Assembly (NCBI RefSeq): GCF_014839805.1
Contig: NC_051132.1
Coordinates: 2,604,001 to 2,668,000, forward strand
Length of the DNA: 64,000 bases
Direction: 5' to 3'
Source of the DNA: Manduca sexta
Lineage: Eukaryota > Arthropoda > Insecta > Lepidoptera > Sphingidae
Each line of letters opens with the position of its first letter. The first letter of the stretch is position 1. The notes beneath the pieces are model-generated. The model searched no databases. It was given only the letters and a program-made list of their open reading frames with translations, and was not told the origin of the DNA. This document shows positions 23,390 to 35,300 of this stretch, one piece after another. Both the position numbers and the translations under genes were made by a program.

Positions 23390-26300
23390 CTGAAATTAAG
23401 ATAGTTTATTTATACATATCCGTAAAACTAAACTATTTTTCGGTTTATATCGCGGTTTTTATATTTTGATTTTCTCCTGACGTTTCGAAGACTCTGTAGC
23501 CTTCGTCGTCACGGAAGGGACTGCTTTTTAAAGTGTAATTGTTACCATGTAGTGTTATTTAATTCTTTAGTCATTTAATATCAATGCCGGCTAATTTGTT
23601 GAAATTTTTTTTACAATTCTCAATTTTAAGGAATTCTGAGAATATTTTTTTACTATATTAATTTTAACTCAAGGAAGTAAATACCACTATGGGTTCATTA
23701 ATCACAATATTTTAGTTGGAAATGTGGCAGAAATATGAGGGTCTACTACCAACAAACGATATTTATGGTATTACTAGCGGACCCGACAGACTTCGTCCTG
23801 TCAAAAAGATTTGTAATATGACAGTTTTTTGTTCCTATCTATTTTATTGTCGGGGCAAAAATTCTCCTAAACAGAACCTTCACCCTGGTGATAGGGCGTT
23901 GTGAATAAAAAATAATTATTAAATAAAACAGATATAAGCATTTAAAAGTAAGTAATCTCTTTATTGGTAATCATCATAATTATTAACAAAACTCAGTTTT
24001 ATTTTCATTGTAGTGCTTTATGATATGCAATATTTTTTGTTTGATTCCCTGGTGCATAGACAAATAAATCTGATGGTTTTCCAACACGGGAACAGGCAAC
24101 ATACAATTGACCATGGGAGAAACATGGGTTTTTTGTATTTCAATGCCTTACAATGTGAGCAAACCGTGTTCATAGAACCAATAACAACACATTGGTAGTT
24201 ACTGTAGTCAATTGACACAACATAACTGAAAGCAGCTCGATTCAAACTTGCGCGATTATTAGTTGAATGTCTCGCTCGTGCTTCACACGTTTGTGATATC
24301 CGAATTCTTTTACGTTCATTTCGGTCGTCACGTTCTTGTGCAGTATGATTAGATCGGTAATTAGCTTGGTTTGTAGCATTTCGGGTTCTTCTACCTAAAT
24401 TTCCTCGTCTTACAGGAGGCATATCTATATTATTAATTATTATGCCACATGCAATAATTAGTGATCATAGCTAATTAAACACTCTGCACAAAACACGATA
24501 TACGAATTTGTTTCGTGTTGTTGACAAAAGTAAAGTCAGTAGAGTACGTAACAGAAAATCCAAGAAAAACAACACTTCAAATCGACAACGATTTTTTTTT
24601 AAATTTGATATGACTTGGAGTCATGTACTTTTGGTAACGGTTGTGTTTGTCTGATGTAATGACGGGAAAACATGCATTTTAAAGTAAAACAAAAGAAATA
24701 ATATCGCGAAGCCAACCAAATAACTAATGATATATTAAATTTTGTGACTGTTCAATTTAGTCGGGTCCGCGATATCACTTTTGTTGAGTTTCAGAACGCG
24801 ACATTACATTATTATATTCTGTGCTCCAACGCACACTGCTTTGATATTAGGAACACACTTACATTGCTTAGACAACAGTGAACTTTATACAATAGCAATA
24901 AAGCTCAAATTGACTCTACGTATTAGTTAGAAAATGTTTGTATGAGATAAAGAAAAGGACTGTTTTTAAGGATTTCCGGCAATTATTTGATATTTTCTCG
25001 CCGTGAAAACCATCCTTGAGCTTCGACGAATATTAAAAAAAAAAGAATTGGCCAAATTGGTCCAGGCGTTCTTGAGTTATGCGCTTACCAACACATTTAG
25101 CGATTCATTTTTATATTATAGATTACTCACAATAACAAGCTCCCTTGTTGTACAAGTCGGCGTGGTAGTGGTTGGTGTTGTCGCACTTGTCGCAGCGGTC
25201 GCCGGCCAGCCCCTTGGTGGCGCAGTAGCAGCGGCCGGAGTCGGGCGCGCAGGCGGTGGCGCGCTGGTTGCAGTCGCAGGGCTGGCAGGCGCCGCCGTTG
25301 AGCGGGTTGCCCCAGTGGCCCGGCGCGCACTGGCCGCAGTGCTCGCCCAGCGCGCGCGCGCCGCACGGCTGGATGCAGCGCGCCTGCGCGTCGCACAGCG
25401 CGTGCCCGTTGCACTGGCACGCCGGGCAGCGCGTGAAGTGCCATCTGCCAAGGTATCTTAGTGAGTAGTCAGAAAACGAGTAATTATCTGCAGTTTTTTT
25501 TTTTAATAAATCTGTAACTTTTTTTCGATTTAACGAGAAAATAGACCAACCAGATAAAGTTATTTTTGATATGACAACAAATTAGTTATTTCAGTTGGTT
25601 TATTTTCGAAACAGGATGCTTTATTAAGAATGGTCGTACGTGGCACATTTTTTTTCTTAATGTTTTTCATTATTATTTGTCTGCAGAGTGCACTAACGGG
25701 GCATTGTTTCATCCGTGTTCGAGTAAAGTAAAAGGTCTAATCACACCGGCGTATTGCAAGTGAGTTGTCAGTAGGAGTACCTGTGATGCGGACAGAGCGC
25801 GGGCGCGTGCGGGCGGCGCGCGCCGCCGGACAGGCAGGCGCCGCGGCCGCCGCCCGCGCCGTCGTCGCACCAGCCGCACGCCGGCTCGGACAGGCAGGCG
25901 CCGCACGCCTGGTGCAGCGCGCAGCCCACGCCGGCGCCGCCGCACGCCGCGCCCGCGCCGCCCGCGCCGCCGCTCGTGGCCCACGCGCGGCACCCGCCCA
26001 GCGGGAACGACGCGCCGTACGCGTTCTGCAACACCACACTCTCGTACCGCACTCACACACTATACTACACACGCATATAATAATTAAAACAAAATAATGG
26101 ACTTCATTTTTATGGCAGAATGAAACAACAAAATTGTCATACTAACAACAATAAGATAAAAATACTAGAGTAATCGAAAAATTATCTTATACTGTATTTA
26201 AAAAAAATGCTTATTAAGAGCTGTAGTAAGTGCCGTGTACCTTGTCAACGCATCTTGCAGCGGACGCGCACCAGATGCACTCCTCGGCTGTGCAGTTGGC

Positions 26301-29300
26301 GCAGCTCGCGAACGTCGCGCACGGCGCGCTGCACGCCGCTGACGACGACACGCTGCTGCAACACCACACAACATAAACACACGTTATAATCACACTACAC
26401 AACATACACATAATCTATAATCACAATACACAATATAAACATGCTCTATAATCACACCACACAACATAATCATCGCTCTCACTACCTCTAAATTCTTACT
26501 TATTTCATAATATTACAAGAATAGTTTAAACTGATTAAAGTGAATCAGAGGCAAAGAATCATAATTCTCAAACACTATATCTTTATATTGATCTTATGTA
26601 AAAAATTTACATTTTTAAATTTCTATAATTACATACATAACATCACGCATTTATCCCCGAAGGGGTATGCAGAGGCGCAACTAAGGCACCACCACTTTTC
26701 GCCAAGTATGTTCCGTCCCATGATGTGATAGGTGGCGAGCCTATCGCCATATCGGGCACAAATCCCAGACTCCGGGCTGATACTGAGCAGAAAAACCCAA
26801 ATATCACTTTGCCCGACCCGGGATTCGAACCCAGGACCTCAGAGCGCTATTGTACCGCTAATTTCTATAATTAATTATGCTAAAAATAACAACTTCTTGT
26901 TACATGCTGTATTGTCACAGGATGTTATAAAAATAAATACATAATAAAAATAATATATTTACCGTATTTCCTCGGAAGTGTTCGCAGCTTTACACTTGAT
27001 AGTGTCATAATCCCAGTAACACGCTCGCTGACTTAATTCCTCCGTGCCCTGGAAACGTAATCCATATTCTATTACATACATTCGTGTTGATTTTTTCCAC
27101 TATATCGTCATTGATGCATGGTATCGATATATTAAATAATGTTGACCATTTGACACCAACATGTCATTTATACCTAGTTCAAGCAATATATTTATATTAC
27201 ATTCAATTCATCCACAACATTTACTGGTGGTAGATCTCACATAATAGGTAAGTGTGAGTCCGCCTGGGTAGGTGTCTATTTCTCTCCGCCAAGCAGCAGC
27301 AGTGTGTAGTCACTGTTGTGTTCCGGTTTGAAGGACATTGTAGCCAGTGTAACTACTGGACATAATAAGACTTAACATCTTATGTCTTAGGATGGTGGAA
27401 TACCAAACAATAGTTTGTAATTCAAGGTGTTGGATGGTGTTTCTACAGTTTATGGGCGATCGTATCGCTTAACATTAGGCGAACAAGCTCGTCTCGTCAA
27501 AGCAATAAAAAAAATGCCACTTTATGGTTATACTTACATGTGTATGATGGTGTTGGTGCGCGTGACACGCGGCGCACGAGTGATACCTCCCGCAAACCTC
27601 CCTCAACGACTCCTCATTCGCGTGGCACTCTTCTATCGTCGTCGCTATCTGTAAGGTGCATTTCAAATAAGAATCGCTGTTAAACAGATTTTAAAGTTCG
27701 GGTGGGGTTCTAATTCTGTAATTACGGGTATTTAATTATCAGTGCCTATTATATGTCTTTAAATGTATGCAGAAAAGAAATGAAATTTAAATATGTCATA
27801 TATTAGTATAATTTTATCTGGCCCATTTCTACTATCGATGTAGAGATATTGTTAAATTCGGCCAAACTTTAACTAGATCAGGCTGATATATGCATGTTTA
27901 ACAAATACATGTTAGTATCTGTCTCAGTATTTTTTTAAAGCGCCTTACGACTATTTTCAATTAACGATCCCAATCTTAATCTTCGATCCGATCCGAGAAA
28001 TCAATCAAAATAAGTAGTAAGCATGTTAAAATCTATTCTAATTGGCCTATTTTCACGACAGATCGAACCAGAGCGACAGGGAGAATTTATTGAAATCGAA
28101 TCGATCGAAGTGAAGGTAGTGCATGGATCGGTTGGATATTAAGGGTTTGTTGTTAGCAACAGGGATAATTTATTGAAATTGGATCGATCGTAATGAAGGT
28201 AGTAGAAGTGCATGGATCGGTTGGGTATCAAGGCAGTGGTACCCGGCGCGCGCGCCGCGTGCAGCGCGCGGAGCTGGCGGGCGCGCACACGCCGCACCAC
28301 ACGCAGCCCGCCGACACGCACGCGCCGCACCACGCCGCGCCCACGCACCAACGCTCCTCTGCACACACAAGGCTCAGGACGCACCACACGCAAACAAATA
28401 AAACTTTATATAATCCATAAAAAGGACACGCGAACAATGTGTCTTCACCTTAATAGAAACAATAAGGAAAATGTTATTGGACATATTCTTAGTCATAGTC
28501 TCAGTAGAAGTTTAGGTTAAATTTAAATAAGTCATTAGTCTTAAGGCTAGATTGTTGTTAAAATAATGTTCTACATATAGTCGGCACATCATAGAACAAA
28601 AAAAATATATAATCCATAATGTGCGAAACAATTACACAAAGAATTCATGTTTCAATGCATTTTTTTTTTACTTTTTGGCATATTACGCTTATCGTTTTAT
28701 AACTAAGAAACTAAAATGTTTGCAAACGTTATTTTTTTTAATGGCTTCTAGGGCAGAAAAGACTAACGGCCAACCTAATAGCCGGAGGTCTTCGTCGCCC
28801 ATAAATGTCGATAAAGTAGTATATAATAAAGCAAATATTGGATTTTTTTTAAACTACGTAGTTGAACATTTCTTACCAAAAGCGGGCTCAACCACGCACG
28901 CCTTCACTGACTCGTCAAAAGACTCCTTCCATCCGACTCCTTCTAACTGAAAAAGAAAAACTATAAAACAGCCGATACAAATAACTTTTTAATTAGTTTA
29001 GTTCAATATATTTTTATAGGATATTGCAACTAAATAAATTTATACTAAATTATTTTATAATTTTTTTCACGACGGCACATGTCGCGATACCTTTAAATAA
29101 TCGCAGTTTCTTACTTGTTATTTCGACAGTACTTATAAAATAAGATGGAGAAACGCACATGACTCGATTATGTTTTGATATGTGTACGAAAGGCTTACCC
29201 CCTTATTCATAGACGATATTTATCTAAGGACGGAGCATTGCTATGTGTTAGTATTCTAATGTATTTCTATAACTAAAACATTAACATAGCCTAGGTACCA

Positions 29301-32300
29301 TTAGTGTCGCATGTCAAATATTTAGCTCGTACATCAATCGGTACCCATTATTTCCCTTATCAGCTCTTCAGTACCCTGTATAGGAGTCCGTTAGTATACT
29401 GTAATCAGTCTGAAACAGTATTGTCCCATCGATAGATCATTTCATCCACGAAGACACGCTCAACTATTTTCCCAAATCGCCTAGTGCGCGTGCGCAACGT
29501 CTAAACATATATAACTGAAAGGTGACTGACTGACTGACTGACATAGTGATCTATCAACGCACAGCCCAAACCACTGGACGGATCGGGCTGAAATTTGGCA
29601 TGCAGTTAGATGTTATGACGTAGGCATCCGCTAAGAAATAAATCTTCTTAGATTTTCGACTGATTGAACTGAAATTAAAGATTGGAGCTACTATGATGAA
29701 GACGTTCGCTTAAATAGGATTTTGATAAATTCAAACCCCATGGGGATAAAATTAGTTTGAACCTATCAGTACCGGGAAAATATGTAGCAAGACTTTTATC
29801 ATACAGTGGACTTTTATCCCGGACTTTTATAATTAAAACTCCTTCACGCGGGCGAAGCCGCGAGCAAAAGCTAGTACGTGATATGATGAATAGCGTTGGG
29901 ATAATGCTTGGATCAGTTCCCTAACTTTGCAAGATCCTCGTTCAAAAGGTGGTGCAGCGCGTCTTCGTGTCTGAAATAACCTAGAAATGCTGTCAACTCA
30001 CAGGCACACATATCTGCTGCTGTATCCGCCAAACGCATGGAATGGCGGTGGTCTTGGCGGCATCGAGGCACGCCGCTTCCGTTGTGTGCGTGTTACACTC
30101 CGCACCCGTCTCGAACTTCAACGCGTCCGAGCGGAGGCGACCGTCGAAACTGGAACCAATGCACATTACTTTAAAGTTCAATTTGGATTAATTTGGTGAA
30201 GGCATTCACTTTCCGTTTGGGAATTTTTAATAAGTCAAAAGATTGTTCAATGGCAATTGTTTATTTGGGAATCAAGATTATTAGAATCGTATAATAATTA
30301 TGTGTAATTTTGAAACAATAAATATTTTAGATAAGCTTTAATAGTGGTCAAATACTGAGTTTTATGAAATGTAACATTAATCTCTTTGCTGTTGAGAATT
30401 TTTAAATCCAATATTAATTATTACTATTGCTTATAGTGTCGGACCGACTTTCTTGTCCCATTTATTTATAGTTTAAAAAATACGAGTGTTAGAAATAATC
30501 AACATGAGTAGGTATTTAGAGTCATAAAGTAAGGAGACTCGCGACGGACCCGGCGTGCAGCAGCGCGGTGCGCCTCCTCAGCGGCAGCAGCGCCGCCGCC
30601 AGCGCCGCGCGCGCCGCGCCCGCCACCTGCTCCGCGCCCGCGCCCCCCGCGCCCCCCGCCGGGTACCACGCGCCGCATCTGCAGTGGACACCACGACTCA
30701 CACATTATAAAACGCTACAACACACGCCTATAGCTATCCCCCAAGGGTAAGGCAGAGACGCAACCATATAGGGATAAAAAATAATGATTTATAAAGGGCT
30801 TATTTTCCATTGAGCTATCAAATAAATGATGTACTAACTAGATATATTACTACCATATTTAATCTATTTGTGAAACTATTTTTTTATTATTTTTTCTGTT
30901 ATATTGTATCCTATAATTATACCATCTAATAATTTTAAAAACACTTGTAATTAAACACGCTGAAAAATTTGATGTCTTTTTCCACGTACCTGACGTCATA
31001 CAATATGGCACTCCCGGAGTAGCACCTGGAGCCGGCCGGGTTGGACACCGCGGCCGCCGCACTATCGTTGTGCGCGTTACCGCCGAACACTAACATTAAA
31101 CCTGAAAAACAAAACCGTTAAAATATATAACCAATTTTAAACCGACTTCAAAAAAAGGAGAAAGATTCGCGTATATTTTTTTTATAAGTCACATACTGTC
31201 TGACGTTATGGTGATTATGGGAGCTTACCAGGCGAGATGAACACAGCTGTGTGCAGGTATCTGGGGGTCGGCGCGGACGGCAGCGGCCGCCACATGCGGC
31301 TCTCCACCGAGTACTCGTACAGAGCTGACGACGGCGCCTGCAACATGACCAACCATATATAAAACTAACAAAATACACACACACACAACATCACGCATTT
31401 ATCCCCGAAGAGGTATGCAGAGGGGCAACCAGGGCACCCACTTTTCGCCAAGCGTATTCTATCCCATGATGTGATAGAAGACGAGCCTATCGCCATATCG
31501 GGCACAAATTCCAGACTCCGGGCTGATACTAAGCAGAAAAACCCAAATATCACTTCGCCCAACCCGGGATTCGAACCCAGGACTTTAGAGCGCTGTCATA
31601 CCACGCATGCAGTACAACTACGCCACCAAGGCAGTCTTCTTATATAGGTTTCAGCACTGTAAACGCGTGGCATATCACTTGCGATCCGTATGGCCGCGCA
31701 CAAGTTGAATGGGTGCGTGAGCTGCAGTCAATTTAGTTTTGTTTATTAATCCTCGTTTTAACAGTCCGTTCCGTGCCCAACAAAATTATCGCAACTTAGC
31801 TTGGTATATCCAAATGCCTACAGCCAGGTAGTGTGGTGCGTTACCTGCGTGGCCTCGGACTCGGACACGAGGCCCCCGTGCACGTAGACCTTCTTGGTGA
31901 GCGGGTCCCAGACGGCGCTGTGTCCGAAGCCGCCGCGCGCGGGCCAGCCCTTGGTCGCCGCCGCGGACCACACGCCCTCGTCTATGTAGTACTCCTGGAT
32001 GCACACACATAAAAACCATTTATCAAAAGTTTAAGAGGCAAAATGAGAGACTTTTCGCTGAGGTTTATTCGTCACATTTATAAATATGTGGACTAAAGCG
32101 AAATCGAAGCACGACAACTTACGACTTATTGCGATGATTCCACTCGGCGAGCTCTACCGATGCGACTCATCAGAAAGCGTCTATTGTTGATCTTTCATGT
32201 GATAAAAAATTAAAAACAACATAACAACAGATCGGTATAATTTCGTCTAGTTTATTTGCATGTGGTGAATAAAGCCTATTTCATATAGGCTTCCAGAGAA

Positions 32301-35300
32301 ATAAACCTACACATATGTTCCACCGTACACAAGATGTTAAAACCCGCCATAGTGGCCCACGTAAGTGTCGGGTTCCGGGATCCGTCTGTGTATATTCGGT
32401 TCCAACAGGCCGGCATAATTGTGTGACTGTCGAGGGGTTATCTCTCATCAGTCAACATTCTATTGGACCCCATTCCACTTACCATCAGGTACAGCGAGGT
32501 GCAGTACACATATAAAAAAAAGGTTTCTATGAAACTATTATTTTTATTAATTTTTTTGAAACACTCACCTGGACTAGATGCAAATAGCCGTAGTGCGGCG
32601 AGTGTCCGAAAAAAACCAGCATCACCGGTTTCCGTATAGCACCCATATACACCAACACCGCCGAGTGACCCGACACGTGCAGCCCACCTGGGGGATAGAA
32701 AAGATTTTTTTTTATTCATTTTTAATTCACACTCCTGCTGTTCCAACTAGTTGTAGATAAAATTAGTTCATGCGCATTTGATGGTAAGTGAAGTGGGGTC
32801 TAATAGAATGTCGACTGACGAGAGATGATTACCCCTCGGCAGTCGACACAATTATGCCGGCCTGTTGGAACCGGATATACACAGGCTGATTCCGGAACGC
32901 GACACACTTACGTGCGCCACTATGGCGGGTTTCACCTTGTGTACAGTGGTCGCTATCCGGGCGGATATAAAATATATCCTACCACCAGCAAATATCTAGC
33001 TATGTCATATCGAAAACGCTATCGCTATCGATGTATCGCTAGTGGTGACTGACCGCAGTGCTTGAGCGGCGGCTGTCGGTGCGGCGAGCAGGCGGTGGGC
33101 GTCGCGTTCCTCCACTGCGGCCGCTCCGCGTCCAGCCGCAGGCGCCACACCTCGTTCGTCACCTCGCCGCCGCGGCCTTCCAGGCCAGCCAGACCGCCGC
33201 TGTAACATAAATTAACATAAATTTAATGTTTTAAATTAGTAAGAATGCTTAACATTATTTATTGTATAACAATAAAAAATTGCCGTTAAATTAAAGGAAA
33301 GCTATTTAATTTCCCGCAAGTCAATAACGCGTGAGAAATACGGAATATAATATGGTGTTCTCTTAACACATTGATCCTAATATGAGTAAAATATTATTTA
33401 CAAAGTCACTGAGATATGCACGCGTAAGAACCCATTCGTATACAAATTTATTTAGTTAATGCCCCTTTACACCCCAAAATGTCCCAACACTCACCCCCTC
33501 TCGGGATCGTCGGAGGCCACGACTCCCCCGTACACGATGAGCTCCGACTCGTGCACGACGGCCGCGTGCGCGAACCGCGGCGCCGGCGCATCACCGACTG
33601 TCTCCACCACATCCCACTCGTTAGCCGCCACTTTATATCTGCAATAATTATATGAGTATTTGAGTGTAGGATAAATCTGTACTAATTACTAAGATCCTTT
33701 TTTTTATAAAAAATATTATAATTAACAGCATATTAAGTTGTGGACATTAGTATTAACAATATGTATGACAGGTTAAGGCAAAGAATTAATATGGAATAGA
33801 CAAAATTTTAATACACGTTAAAGTATGTAAAGATAGAGATATTTTTTGCGCCTCGTCAGTACCGACGAGATACCTGTATAGAAAGTGTGCGTTGTCGAAG
33901 GTCTCGCCGCCGACGCGCAGCAGGTCGTCGCGGTAGTTGAGCAGCGCGTGTCCGGCGGCGGCGGGCGGCGCGCGCGCGGGCGGCGCGCCGCGCGCCGCGC
34001 CGCGCGCAGCCCGCGCGCGCGCGCCGCGCGCGCACGCGCGCGCCGTGCACTGCCCCGCGCCGTACGCCGCGTTGCAGTCCTCTGTCCGACAGTAGACTAT
34101 GATCAGTACGAGTGCTCGATCTGCAGCCTACTGAGCTTTTGCAAGTGACCAACTGACTTTAATAATAAACCTAAAAAAACTCTCTCCTAGAATTCACTTA
34201 AGCTATACAGCTAATCTTTTAAGAATAAAACGATTAGTTAATTTAAAAATACTTTTAATTTAAATAAATTGTACCTGCGTTTTAAAACACTTATAGCCAA
34301 ATCAATGCACATTAATATGTATTGGATAATTCCAAAGGCACAATATTTGTGTTTAATTACCTAAAAAATGGCACTTGTAGTACTTAGAAATCATACTTTG
34401 CAATTTATATAAACAAACACCTCCAAATGATTACCTGGACACACAGGCTGGTCACACGCCACACCCGTCCAGTACGCCTCGCACTTACACGTGCCGTCTT
34501 CACATTCACCATGATCTGAAATTCGACACACCAACCTTAATTTAGAAACAAATAAAATGTGATTCATCGACATAAGTGTCTGCACAGTGTAACAAATTAT
34601 AGTGACGGCATCTTTGATGATCGGATAATTAAGTACAACGACATACCTAATTACTAGTTATACTGATAAGTTTTATATGAACAATTTAACATAACAACAT
34701 GAATCAGAAGTTTCTGGATTTGGTTATCAATTATAACAATGCAGTATACTATAACATGTTAGAACAAAACTGAACACACTAAAACAAAACCGAACACACT
34801 AGAACAAAACCGAACACATTAGAACAAAACCGAACACACTAGAACAAAACCGAACACATCAGAACAAAATTGAACATACTAGAACAATTAGTCCTATGAT
34901 CGTCGGACGGACACGAGTACGCCGCGTATGTGACGTTGAACCCCTCCATGGCGTACGCGTCGTCGCTGAAGAAGTGCAATAGAGCGCTGCCGGAACGCGC
35001 GATCACCTGCCGAGTCCAGCCCGACTCGCCGGGCTCCAGGACCCCACTGGAAATCACAATGCACACGGTTAGGAACTGATTATTTATTTCTTAAAAGAAC
35101 AAGGCATTATGGCATAATTAAGCTATACAGTCTTACTTATAAATTTTCGCAAAGCTATGCTTAGTTAAAATACAAATTTACTCGATCAGCTGTAAGTCAA
35201 AACCTGCCAACTTGCCTCTTAATAAGGTTTAAACTAGGAACCGGTGATGGTTTTGACAGCTGTCAAAACCATCACCTAGAATAGCTATTCTTAACCACCT

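Noticed and set aside
29890..29975. Short minus-strand open stretch after the intron 13 Helitron, considered as an attractin exon
   Set aside because: Including it breaks the phase between exons 13 and 14 and adds an in-frame stop.
33885..34148. GC-rich plus and minus ORFs over attractin exon 5
   Set aside because: Off-frame readings of the exon; only the frame joining exons 4 and 6 in phase contains kelch-like sequence.
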